Source: Phycisphaerales bacterium
Lineage (GTDB): Bacteria; Planctomycetota; Phycisphaerae; UBA1845; Fen-1342
Direction of reading: 5' to 3'
Assembly: GCA_022839625.1 (NCBI GenBank)
Contig: JALHJL010000011.1
Coordinates: 1 to 64,000, forward strand
DNA: 64,000 bases
A model generated the notes under the pieces. The model ran no database searches. It saw only the letters and a list, made by a program, of their open reading frames with translations, and was not told where the DNA came from. Shown piece by piece: positions 16,003-26,047 of this stretch; position 1 is the stretch's first letter, and every line of letters begins with the position of its first letter. The position numbers and the translations under genes are program-made.

Positions 16003-18390
16003 GTGCTTTGGACGATTCTCATCCCGCTGGCCGTGGCTGGGGTCGCCCCCTGGCTTCACCGCGTGCTCCGCGCCCGCGCTATCTGGCTGTTGGCCCTCGT
16101 GCCGGTCGGGGTCGGCACCGCGCTCGCGCTGCGCGTGCCGCGGGAGCCCTTGGGGGCATGGATGGAGGCGGCGGAGTGGATTCCCGAACTCGGCATCACT
16201 TTGGCGTTCCGCCTCGATGGGTTGTCCGGGACATTTGCTCTGTTGATCTGCGGCATCGGCGCGTTGGTGCTGCTCTACGCGGGTGCGTACATGCGGACGG
16301 ACCCGCATCTGCACCGGATGGGCGGCCTGCTGTTGCTGTTCCTGGGCGCGATGCTGGGCCTGGTACTCAGCGACGACTTGTTCGTGCTCTTCGTGTTCTG
16401 GGAACTCACGAGCGTGGCCTCGTACCTGCTGATCGGCTTCAAGCACGAGAAGCAGGAGGCCCGGGACGCCGCTCAGAAGGCTTTGCTGGTCACGGGTGCC
16501 GGCGGGCTGGCGCTGCTGGCCGGCTTCGTATTGCTGCACAGCGCGGCCAGCGACGCGGGCCTCCCCATGGAGCAGGCGGCCCGCATCTCCGTCCTGGCCG
16601 CGACGGACCTGTCGGGGCACCACCTGTTCACCCCGGCCCTGTTGCTGATTGTGCTGGGGGCTTTCTCGAAGTCCGCCCAGATGCCCCTGCATTTCTGGCT
16701 GCCCAGCGCCATGACCGCCCCGACGCCGGTGTCGGCCTACCTGCATTCCGCCACCATGGTGAAAGCGGGCGTCTTCCTGCTGGCCCGGCTGAATCCGCTG
16801 TTCGGTGACAGCGCCGTCTGGCACGTGCTGCTGACGGTGACGGGGGCCGTCACGATGCTCGTCGCGGCGGCACTGGCGGCGGGGCAGTCGGATCTCAAGC
16901 GCATCCTGGCGTACACGACGGTCAGCGTGCTCGGCACACTGACCATGCTGATCGGAGTCGGCACGGACCTGGCAATCAAGGCGGCCGCGGTCTACCTCGT
17001 CGCCCATGCCTGCTACAAGGCGGCCCTCTTCATGATCGCCGGCAGCCTGGAACACGCAACCGGCACGCGCGACATCCGCCAACTGGGCGGACTGTTCCGC
17101 GCGATGCCCGTCACCGCGGTCTCCGGGGTGCTGGCGGCGTTCAGCATGGCGGGCGCCCCGCCGCTGTTCGGTTTCGTCGGCAAGGAGCTGCTGCTCAAGG
17201 CCAAGCTCGACCTGGAGCAGCTTGGCGTCGTGCTCCTGCTCGTCGCCACGCTGGCGAATGTCTTCCTCATCGCGCTGGCGCTGGCCGTGGCCATCTGGCC
17301 GTTCTTCGCGCCAAGCGCGGGTTGGCTCCGCCGCGGCCCCCGGAGCGCCGCTTGTCGATTGGCCCACGAGGCCCCGCTGCCGATGCTCGCGGGCCCGCTG
17401 CTGCTGGCCATCGGCGGCCTTTTCGTGGGTCTTATCCCGGGGGTGTTCGACCGCGCGCTTGGGTCGGCGATGGCCTCGGCGATCGGCGGCCGCCCGATCA
17501 TGATGGAGCTGAAGCTCTGGCACGGCGTCAGTCCGGCCGCGCTCACGGTGCTTGGAATCAGCATCGTCACCCTGACCTTGGGCTTCCTGCTCTTCCTGCG
17601 GCTGCGCGCGTGGCTCACGCACATCGCGGCGGTGGTGGCCCGCCTTGGCCGACGCGGCCCGGCGCGCGTCTACGATCTGGCGCTCACCGGCCTGTTCGCG
17701 TCGGCCGACCGGGTGACGCGGCTGACGCAGACGGGCAGCTTGCGCCAGTACGTGCGCGTGATCCTGCTCGTGCTGATCGTGACCAGCCTGGGAGTGGTGC
17801 TGAGCGCGGCGTTGGACGGCCGTCCGCTGAGTCACCGCCTTGTGTCGGCCGACGGGCTCCTCGCCGCCTGGTACTGGCACGAGCTCGTGCTGGTCTTGCT
17901 GATCCTCACGGGGGCCACGGCGGCGCTGCTGTCCCGGTCGCACGTGTCCGCGATCGCGCTGCTCGGCGTCACGGGGCTGCTGATCGCGGCCCTCTTCGCG
18001 CTGTTCAGTGCTCCGGACCTGGCGATCACCCAGATCCTGGTGGAGGCCCTGACCGTCATCCTCCTCGTGCTGGTCCTCTACCGCCTGCCCGAGCGTACCG
18101 AGCACAAGGCCCGCTTCGCCGATACGGCCATCGCCCTCGCGGCCGGGGCGGTCATGGCCGGGATCGTGCTGGCGACCGCCGCCCTCCATCTGCCGGCCAC
18201 CGTGAGCGAGCACCTGGCACGGCTGGCCAAGCCGGGGGCGCACGGCCGCAACATCGTCAACGTCATCCTGGTCGATTTTCGGGCGCTGGACACGCTCGGC
18301 GAAATCACCGTGGTCGCCGCGGCTGGACTCGGCGTCTATGCCTTGATCAAGCTCTACCGCCGGCGGAAGGCGGGGGAGGGAACGTCGTGA
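16003..18390 (+). CDS. mrpA: Mrp/Mnh Na+/H+ antiporter subunit A
   Basis: This 795-residue polytopic subunit is homologous to complex I subunit NuoL. It has the proton-pumping core (FWELTSVASYLLIGF; conserved LHFWLPSAMTAPTPVSAYLHS) and the extra C-terminal region characteristic of full-length MrpA (DLAITQILVEALTVILLVLVL). It forms the main ion channel of the Mrp antiporter, which expels Na+ in exchange for H+. GTG 16003 has a poor ribosome binding site, but residues upstream of it do not look coding. It overlaps mrpB by four bases (GTGA). A weak promoter-like pair TTGCCG/TAGAAG occurs at 15887-15915. Confidence 0.93.
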   Translation: MLWTILIPLAVAGVAPWLHRVLRARAIWLLALVPVGVGTALALRVPREPLGAWMEAAEWIPELGITLAFRLDGLSGTFALLICGIGALVLLYAGAYMRTDPHLHRMGGLLLLFLGAMLGLVLSDDLFVLFVFWELTSVASYLLIGFKHEKQEARDAAQKALLVTGAGGLALLAGFVLLHSAASDAGLPMEQAARISVLAATDLSGHHLFTPALLLIVLGAFSKSAQMPLHFWLPSAMTAPTPVSAYLHSATMVKAGVFLLARLNPLFGDSAVWHVLLTVTGAVTMLVAAALAAGQSDLKRILAYTTVSVLGTLTMLIGVGTDLAIKAAAVYLVAHACYKAALFMIAGSLEHATGTRDIRQLGGLFRAMPVTAVSGVLAAFSMAGAPPLFGFVGKELLLKAKLDLEQLGVVLLLVATLANVFLIALALAVAIWPFFAPSAGWLRRGPRSAACRLAHEAPLPMLAGPLLLAIGGLFVGLIPGVFDRALGSAMASAIGGRPIMMELKLWHGVSPAALTVLGISIVTLTLGFLLFLRLRAWLTHIAAVVARLGRRGPARVYDLALTGLFASADRVTRLTQTGSLRQYVRVILLVLIVTSLGVVLSAALDGRPLSHRLVSADGLLAAWYWHELVLVLLILTGATAALLSRSHVSAIALLGVTGLLIAALFALFSAPDLAITQILVEALTVILLVLVLYRLPERTEHKARFADTAIALAAGAVMAGIVLATAALHLPATVSEHLARLAKPGAHGRNIVNVILVDFRALDTLGEITVVAAAGLGVYALIKLYRRRKAGEGTS

Positions 18391-18794
18391 AGTCGCTCGT
18401 CTTCCAGGCCACGACCCGGGCCGTAACCCCCCTGCTGTTGGCGTTCTCCCTGTTCATGCTGCTGCGCGGACACAATGAGCCGGGCGGCGGGTTCATCGGC
18501 GGGCTGTTGGCGGTCGCGGCGTTCGCGTTGTACGCGCTGGCGTTCGACGCACGCCGGGCCCGCGCCCTGCTCGGCGTGTCGCCGCAGACGCTGACCGCGA
18601 CCGGCCTGTTGCTGGCGACGGGCAGCGGCGGCGCGGCCTGGCTGGCCGGGCAGCCCTTTATGGCCGGCCTGTGGCTGTCGGCGGCACTGCCGGCGGAGCT
18701 GAAGCTCGGCACGGTGTTGTTGTTCGACGTCGGCGTCTACCTGGTTGTGCTCGGCGCCGCTGCGCTCGTGCTCCTGACGCTGCGTGAGGGATAG
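18387..18794 (+). CDS. mrpB: Mrp antiporter subunit B
   Basis: The 135-residue membrane subunit has the MnhB signature LFMLLRGHNEPGGGFIGGL near the N-terminus and four hydrophobic helices. It belongs to the heterooligomeric Mrp complex. GTG 18387 overlaps the mrpA stop; mrpC starts two bases after its TAG. Confidence 0.92.
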   Translation: MKSLVFQATTRAVTPLLLAFSLFMLLRGHNEPGGGFIGGLLAVAAFALYALAFDARRARALLGVSPQTLTATGLLLATGSGGAAWLAGQPFMAGLWLSAALPAELKLGTVLLFDVGVYLVVLGAAALVLLTLREG

Positions 18795-18796
18795 GC

Positions 18797-19144
18797 GTGT
18801 TTGTGATCCTGGCCTTGCTGGTCGGCGCACTGTACGCGGCGGCTTTCTGCTTGTTGCTGGCGCGCACCACGACGCGGCTTCTCTTCGGGCTGCTGCTGCT
18901 GGGGCACGCCGCCAACCTGCTGATCTTTTCGGCGGCCGGCCTGGTCCGGGCCAGCCCGGCCATCGTGCCCAGCGGCGCCGAGCGCCCGCCGCCCGGGCAC
19001 GCCGACCCGATTCCCCAGGCGCTGATTCTCACCGCGATCGTAATCAGCTTCGCCGTGCTCGCGTTCGCGGCGGTGCTCGTGCAGCGCGCCCACCAGGCGA
19101 GCGGCACGAACGATACAGAGGAGTTGCGCACGACCGAGACCTGA
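18797..19144 (+). CDS. mrpC: Mrp antiporter subunit C
   Basis: The 115-residue protein is homologous to NuoK. It has three transmembrane helices, the family-like LLGHAANLLIF in helix two and DPIPQALILTAIVISFAV in helix three. GTG 18797 follows mrpB directly and mrpD begins two bases after its stop. Confidence 0.92.
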   Translation: MFVILALLVGALYAAAFCLLLARTTTRLLFGLLLLGHAANLLIFSAAGLVRASPAIVPSGAERPPPGHADPIPQALILTAIVISFAVLAFAAVLVQRAHQASGTNDTEELRTTET

Positions 19145-19146
19145 CG

Positions 19147-20720
<1,574 letters not shown>

Positions 20721-20724
<4 letters not shown>

Positions 20725-21194
20725 AGGTATTCCTGCTCAACCTGCTCCTGACGGCGTTGTGGATCGCATCGACCGCGGTCTTCACCTATGGCAACGCGCT
20801 GCTGGGTTTTGCGGTCGGCTTCCTGGTTCTGTGGTGGCTCCGGCCGCTGTTGGGCTCGACGACGTTCTTCCGCAAGCTCCCGCTCGCGTTGTGGTTCAGC
20901 CTGTTGTTCCTCTGGGAAGTGCTGAAGGCCAACCTCCGCGTCGCCTGGGACGTGGTGGCGCCGCGGAAGCTGCGCCGCCTCGGCGTCGTCGCCGTACCGC
21001 TCGATGTCACGACCGACTTCGAAATCGCGCTGCTCGCCAACTTGCTGACCCTGACGCCCGGCAGCCTTTGCCTGGACGTTTCCGAAGACCGACGCACGCT
21101 GTACGTACACGAGATGTTCGTCGATGACCCGGAGAAAGTCCGCCGGCAGATCAAGCAGCGTCCCGAGCGCTGGATCCTGGCGCTGTTTCGCTGA
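20721..21194 (+). CDS. mrpE: Mrp antiporter subunit E
   Basis: The 157-residue MnhE protein has two or three N-terminal helices and the soluble family domain (LLANLLTLTPGSLCLDVSED, LYVHEMFVDD). Its role is in assembly or stability of the Mrp complex. GTG 20721 overlaps the mrpD stop by four bases. A 24-base gap precedes mrpF. Confidence 0.92.
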
Positions 21195-21218
21195 GGCGGC
21201 CGGACCGGCCGAACGCAC

Positions 21219-21479
21219 ATGGCGCTCCTCCTGAACCTCATCGCCGGAATGCTGATCGTCGCCCTCGCCCTGGCGACGTTCCGGCTGGTGCGCGGCCCGG
21301 GCCTGGCCGACCGCGTGGTCGCCCTGGACGTGATCGCGGTGCTCGGGGCGGCGCTGACCGCGCTGTTCGCGATTCAATATGAGCAGCGGGTCTTCCTGGA
21401 CGTGACAACGATCCTGGCGCTCGTCAGCTTCGTGGGCACCGTGGCTTTCGCGTATCACGTCGAAAGGGGGGCCCGCTGA
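21219..21479 (+). CDS. mrpF: Mrp antiporter subunit F
   Basis: The 86-residue protein has three transmembrane helices and the MnhF signature RLVRGPGLADRVVALDV. Its TGA shares a base with the mrpG ATG (TGATG), indicating translational coupling. Confidence 0.92.
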   Translation: MALLLNLIAGMLIVALALATFRLVRGPGLADRVVALDVIAVLGAALTALFAIQYEQRVFLDVTTILALVSFVGTVAFAYHVERGAR

Positions 21480-21823
21480 TGCCGGCGCTGAGCGAAATCC
21501 TGGTGATGATCCTGCTCGGCGTCGGGGGCCTGTTCTGCCTGCTGGCGGCCGCAGGAATCCTGCTCCTGCCGGACGTCTACACTCGCATGCAGGCGGCCAG
21601 CAAGGCGGTCACCTTCGGCGCCACGACGATCGTGCTCGCCGCCGCCCTGCACTTCGGAGACGCGGGCGTCGTTGCGCGCTGCCTGCTGGTGTGCGTCTTC
21701 CTTTTCGTCACGATCCCCGCGGCGTCCCACCTCATCGCCCGGGCCGCCTACCGCGCCCGGGAACCCCTTGCGCCCGAGACCATGATCGACGAGCTGGCCG
21801 AGCACACCGACCGGCGACGCTGA
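21479..21823 (+). CDS. mrpG: Mrp antiporter subunit G
   Basis: The 114-residue MnhG/PhaG protein has three helices and the conserved LLPDVYTRMQAASKAVTFG. It completes the seven-gene set, so the operon can encode a full Mrp complex. The 373 bases after it contain no gene, only the promoter at 22017-22044. Confidence 0.92.
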   Translation: MPALSEILVMILLGVGGLFCLLAAAGILLLPDVYTRMQAASKAVTFGATTIVLAAALHFGDAGVVARCLLVCVFLFVTIPAASHLIARAAYRAREPLAPETMIDELAEHTDRRR

Positions 21824-22016
21824 CTGTTCGCCGCGGGAGTCGATTTCGGCCGGCGTTCGCGCGCTCGGGCGGCGATCGGAACCAGCCCGCGGGGCCGGAC
21901 GCACCTGCGACAACGGAGGGCGTCCGTTCGCGAAGAAACCACGTCGCGGGCCGCTGAATCTCAAGTGCCCCAGCCTGGGGTTACACGCCCTGCCGGTTGA
22001 GGATCGCATCCGGCCC

Positions 22017-22044
22017 TTGTGAACCGGGTATACTCTGTTATAAT
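22017..22044 (+). promoter_or_regulatory. Promoter upstream of the DUF1571 gene
   Basis: TTGTGA (22017-22022) and a perfect TATAAT (22039-22044) are spaced by 16 bases. This places transcription start near 22051, with a leader of about 145 bases before the ATG at 22197. Confidence 0.7.
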
Positions 22045-22196
22045 CATCGCACTTGTGCGCGCGCGTGACGCACAGAGTCGACCGGTGAGTGGGTTGAGGA
22101 AACCCTGAAGAACGCGGTCTGACTGAGTCGATCTGATATAGGCGGACGCGCACGCCCAGCGAGACCGCCCTCCGACCTCTGGCCAGGAAGTGCGCA

Positions 22197-23048
22197 ATGT
22201 CGCATCGCCGTGGCATTCTCTACGTGGCCGGCGCGCTGCTGATCGTCGGCCCGCCCGCGCTGTGGATTGTCTCCAGCATTCCGGCCGCCGCCCGGCATCC
22301 GGCCGCGGCCCTGGCGGGACGCGCCGCGCCCGGTGCGAACATCACCTCCGACCTGGAAGCCCTGGCGCAGCGCGATCCGATGGCGTTGGTTCGCCTCGGC
22401 CGCCAGCGATACGACGAGAGCGTCCGCGAGTATCGTTGCGTACTGACCAAGCAGGAACGGCTGGGGGACGAGCTGACGGAAGTCCAGGAAGTCGAATTGC
22501 GCTTCCGCGAGTCGCCGCGCTCCGTCTACATGCTGTGGATGAGCAACGCGGACCAGGCCCGCCGTGCATTGTACCTGCCGAGCGAGCGTGATTACGTCAA
22601 CGAGCGCGGCGAGCCGCTGGCCCGCGTCGAGCCCAATGGTGCCATTGCGCGCTTGTTCGTGAAGGACATCTTCCTGCCGATTCACGGTCCGGAGGCCCGC
22701 AAGGTCAGCCGACGCTTCATCGATGAGGCCGGATTCCGCGCCACGTTTGAGCTGCTCGAAATGTACAACGGGATTGCGGCCGAGCGCGGCGTACTCGACC
22801 TGCAATACGCGGGGACCGGCGTCGTGGACGGCCGGCCCACGTTCGTGCTGGTGCGGAATCTGCCGTATACGGGACCGGCCGGGCCGTATCCGGACGCCCG
22901 CATGGTCTTGCACCTGGACCAGCAGTGGTTGCTGCCGGTGGCGGTGAATTCGTACGCCGACCACGCGGAGCGGGAACTCCTGGGCAGCTACGTCTTCACC
23001 CAGATCGACCTGAGTCCCGATTTCGGGGCGGATGCCTTCCAGTTCTAA
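22197..23048 (+). CDS. DUF1571 family exported protein
   Basis: The 283-residue product begins with a signal anchor (GILYVAGALLIVGPPALWIV). It matches the DUF1571 pattern: YRCVLTKQERLGDELTEVQ, then a LolA-like beta sheet (VELRFRESPRSVYMLWMS). This family is common in planctomycetes and is thought to be periplasmic; its function is unknown. By fold resemblance it could bind lipid or lipoprotein, which is inference. ATG 22197 has AGGAAG shortly upstream. The gene after it encodes a lipoprotein and may be co-transcribed. Confidence 0.75.
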   Translation: MSHRRGILYVAGALLIVGPPALWIVSSIPAAARHPAAALAGRAAPGANITSDLEALAQRDPMALVRLGRQRYDESVREYRCVLTKQERLGDELTEVQEVELRFRESPRSVYMLWMSNADQARRALYLPSERDYVNERGEPLARVEPNGAIARLFVKDIFLPIHGPEARKVSRRFIDEAGFRATFELLEMYNGIAAERGVLDLQYAGTGVVDGRPTFVLVRNLPYTGPAGPYPDARMVLHLDQQWLLPVAVNSYADHAERELLGSYVFTQIDLSPDFGADAFQF

Positions 23049-23256
23049 TCCTCGCGCCTCACGATCCGCTGCCGGGCTGCCGACCTGCGGATGCGGTCAC
23101 GTGCCGCAAGTACCGGCGGTGCCTTGCACCGGCTATAGTGCCCCAACCGGTGCGGGTGTCACAGGCAGCCCCGATCCGCCGGCGGCAGACGGCGGCCCCC
23201 AGGCCCGCAGCGGCAGCGGAACCAGCACCTGCTTGATGTCTTACAGGGAGCGCGCG

Positions 23257-24069
23257 ATGTGCAGGGCAGGCGGATGGGTGGGCGTACTCGCGGCCGCGGC
23301 ACTGGCGTGTGCCACGCTGGCCGGGTGCGACGTGCCCCGGCCGAACGGGCGGACGGCTGGAGCCGAGGCGGCGGACGGGGCGCGTCTTGAGGCGAAAATT
23401 GCCGGCGAACGCGCCCGTCTCGAGCGGTGCCTCGAGGTGGCGCAACTGAACCTGGCCAAGGCCCGGATCGAGGCCGAGCTGGGGGAGCTGAGATACAACG
23501 ATAGGATCGCGCTCGCGGACAAGGAATTCGAGCTTGCCAAGCGCCGGCAGCAGGTTTTCACGAAGTTCACCATACCCCAGCGTTTGGCCCGCGCTGCTCT
23601 CGAGCTTGAGCAGACCGAGCACCGCGCGTTGGAGGCGCGCGAGGAGCTCGATCAGCTCACGCAGCCGCCCGAACCCGGACGCACCCTCGACCAGCACGAC
23701 GCGGTCCTGCGCGAGCGGGCGCAGCGCCGGCTGGACCGTGCCGAGCGTGACCTGCTGTTGCGACGCGAGGAGTTCCAGACGCTCAAGGAGGTCACTCTGC
23801 CGCTGGAGCAGCTCGAGCTGGACTTCGAAGCCGAGCGCAGGAAACGCGCGGCCCTCCAGGTGCAGCGCGATAACGAGAGTGCCCTTCTCGATCGCCGCAC
23901 GGCCGTACTCACCGCCGAGGCCGAGGTGGAACGGTTGCAGAGTGCGCTGGCGGACCTCATTCAGACGGCGACGGAGCCCAACCGCGTGGAAGCGGCGAGT
24001 CAGCCCGCTGCGCCGGCCACGCGCGAGGCGCACGAATCAACCGCCCGCCCGCCTGGCTCCGACGCGTAA
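23257..24069 (+). CDS. Coiled-coil lipoprotein
   Basis: The 270-residue product begins with a lipoprotein signal ending in LAGC (LAAAALACATLAGC) and then is almost wholly charged and helical, rich in Glu, Arg, Leu and Ala in heptad-like patterns. It is therefore probably a long coiled coil tethered to a membrane, like the periplasmic hairpin of efflux adaptor proteins, but no lipoyl or beta-barrel domain is present. ATG 23257 has AGGGAG six bases upstream, better than the in-frame starts at 23032 and 23236. It converges on the next gene with only 21 bases between stops. Confidence 0.7.
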   Translation: MCRAGGWVGVLAAAALACATLAGCDVPRPNGRTAGAEAADGARLEAKIAGERARLERCLEVAQLNLAKARIEAELGELRYNDRIALADKEFELAKRRQQVFTKFTIPQRLARAALELEQTEHRALEAREELDQLTQPPEPGRTLDQHDAVLRERAQRRLDRAERDLLLRREEFQTLKEVTLPLEQLELDFEAERRKRAALQVQRDNESALLDRRTAVLTAEAEVERLQSALADLIQTATEPNRVEAASQPAAPATREAHESTARPPGSDA

Positions 24070-24090
24070 CGCCCCCCGGCTGCTGTTCGC

Positions 24091-25338
24091 TCACTCCACG
24101 CGGTCGAGGATCCCCATCGTCTCGATGACCATCGTGAAGGTGACCTCAGTGTCCGTCGTGAGCGTGAGCGAGTCGTACATGTACACGTTCAGGCGGCCGT
24201 CCGACATCAGGTTGAACACGTCGACCGAGAAGCCCTCGCCGGTGACCGGGAGGCCGTTGATCGTGCCCTCGTCGACCCGCAACGTCGCCTCGTAGCGCGT
24301 AGCGGTGTCGTCAAACGAGAAATCGGTGGTCGTGCTGAGGATGTCAAAATCGTATGCTCCGGTGCGGACCGGGATGATCCGCTGGTCGCCGACATCGGGC
24401 AGCGGTCCGAGCCCTTGCTCGTCGATCACGCGGCCGTCCGGCCCGATCGTAAGGTCGTAGTCGTAGGGCACGTTCTGCTGGCCGACCGCGATGTTCTCCG
24501 CATCGACGACGGTGACGCGCAGGAGCATCGTGCCCTCGAAGCTTCCTGCCGTCGGGGCCGCCTGCCCCGGCTGGGAGAGTGCGCCGCGGCCGATCGTCGA
24601 GGTGCGCACGCCCTGGTTGAACCCGCTGATGACCGCGTTGGCGCGTTGTTCGCACGAGCCGTGGGCCCCTTCCGTAAACCACGGCACGCTATCCGGATCC
24701 CCGGTTGTGCACGCAAATTCTTTCAGAAGCCTGCCCACGTCCTCCACGTTGGCCGAACCGTCCGACTGGGCCTGGACGCCCATGTAGTAGCCCGCTCGCA
24801 TGTCGGCGTCCTGCTCGTATTCAAACGTCGTGCTGTACCAGGCGTTGTTCGCGTACTGCACTTGGTGACCCCACTCGTGCGCGACGATCAGCATCGTGGG
24901 CAGGTGGCTTCGCCACTCGTTCCAGAAGCGCTCGAACAGACCCGGATCGTAGACGATGACCGGCGGGATGTTGTACGAGATCGCGTTCTGCCGCACCAGC
25001 GCGTAGAGCCCGGGGTCGGCGCGGTACACGCACGCGTTCAGCTTCCAGAACTCATTCAGCGCGTTGCCGTAGCCGGCAACGGTGTCCTCCGCTTCCGTGA
25101 GGGCGGCAAGAGGCACCCCCTGCGGGGTGTTCTGGGCCGACACGGCGCACTTGGAAGTGTTGCCGCCGGTGGGTGTCTGCTGGTTGGTGCCCGGCCCGTT
25201 CGTGTTGTTGTCATCCCCCGGGTCAAGTGGATCAAGATCGAAGAACTCGCAGCCGGTAAGCGCCAGCGCAACGACGACCAACCCGGCGATCCACGACCCT
25301 TGTCCGGCAAACAGCCCGACGCACACTTTCTTCCGCAT
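24091..25338 (-). CDS. Lipoprotein zinc metallopeptidase (YpfJ-like)
   Basis: The 415-residue product has a lipoprotein signal (VVVALALTGC), an Asp/Asn-rich linker and a putative neutral zinc metallopeptidase domain. The zinc site is HEWGH in LIVAHEWGHQVQ, followed by EYEQDADMRAGYYMG, where a Glu or Asp would be the third ligand, and by CEQRANAVISGFNQG, a typical YpfJ tail motif. A beta-rich C-terminal domain of about 150 residues is extra to the family. ATG 25338 has GGGAG seven bases upstream; two in-frame ATGs further up have worse spacing. The substrate is unknown. Confidence 0.75.
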   Translation of the reverse strand: MRKKVCVGLFAGQGSWIAGLVVVALALTGCEFFDLDPLDPGDDNNTNGPGTNQQTPTGGNTSKCAVSAQNTPQGVPLAALTEAEDTVAGYGNALNEFWKLNACVYRADPGLYALVRQNAISYNIPPVIVYDPGLFERFWNEWRSHLPTMLIVAHEWGHQVQYANNAWYSTTFEYEQDADMRAGYYMGVQAQSDGSANVEDVGRLLKEFACTTGDPDSVPWFTEGAHGSCEQRANAVISGFNQGVRTSTIGRGALSQPGQAAPTAGSFEGTMLLRVTVVDAENIAVGQQNVPYDYDLTIGPDGRVIDEQGLGPLPDVGDQRIIPVRTGAYDFDILSTTTDFSFDDTATRYEATLRVDEGTINGLPVTGEGFSVDVFNLMSDGRLNVYMYDSLTLTTDTEVTFTMVIETMGILDRVE

Positions 25339-26047
25339 GACCATACTCCCTCGCAACGGGTACCACACACGTCTGACATTCTACTCTACTCGCGGTTGCG
25401 GCGGTGAATCAAGGCGGGACCGCGGCACGCACGCCTTCGGCCCGCGGAATCCGCCTCCGAGGCGCGATCGCCGGTGCAACCCGGGCTCCGCCGGCCGCGC
25501 TGACCGCGTTCCCGACGCCGGCCGAGCAAACGCGAGACACTGAGGTACACGGAGGCGAAGCGGGCGCGCCTGGTGCCTGCGGTCGTGCTCGCGCCCGGAG
25601 TTCTCGGCGTACTGGAGCGCCATTGGATCGTCCGATAAAGGCGTGGTTTTCGCACACGTTCGCATTGAGCCGGCCGAGCAATTGAAAGTCCTCAGATCAC
25701 CTTCAAACGCTTCGGGCCGTGACCAGTTTCGCGCTCGGTACGCGCGTGCGCTGCGGTTCTATCGGACGCGCGGCGCGTGCAGAAAAGCCGGAAAAACTTG
25801 ACTTGCGCGCGCGCGGCCGGTAAGTTGACTTGAGCGGCGTAATCGTGTCTCGGCAGGAGCTTGTGCCGGGGCTGACGATCGGAAGTTGCTCTGTGCAGTG
25901 TGCTGGGTTCTTGGGAACCGCGCACCGCCCGTCTGGTTCACAGGCAACCGCCGGTAGTGCGAACGCCGGGCGGCCGTTCGTCGCCGCCTGCCGTTTCGCA
26001 GAACGTCGGGCAGACTTGTGTCCTTTCAAGCACATGGGAGTAAGGCA
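25339..26047. other. Gene-free divergent region
   Basis: This 709-bp gap separates divergent genes. Short frames occur on both strands but none looks coding. A repeated octamer TTGACTTG at 25798-25805 and 25825-25832 may be part of a promoter for the rightward gene. Nothing else was identified. Confidence 0.5.

Noticed and set aside
15757..18243. An 828-codon minus-strand frame opposite mrpA
   Set aside because: Its composition (Gln, Arg, Glu, His rich) is typical of the complement of membrane-protein codons; mrpA on the plus strand is certain.
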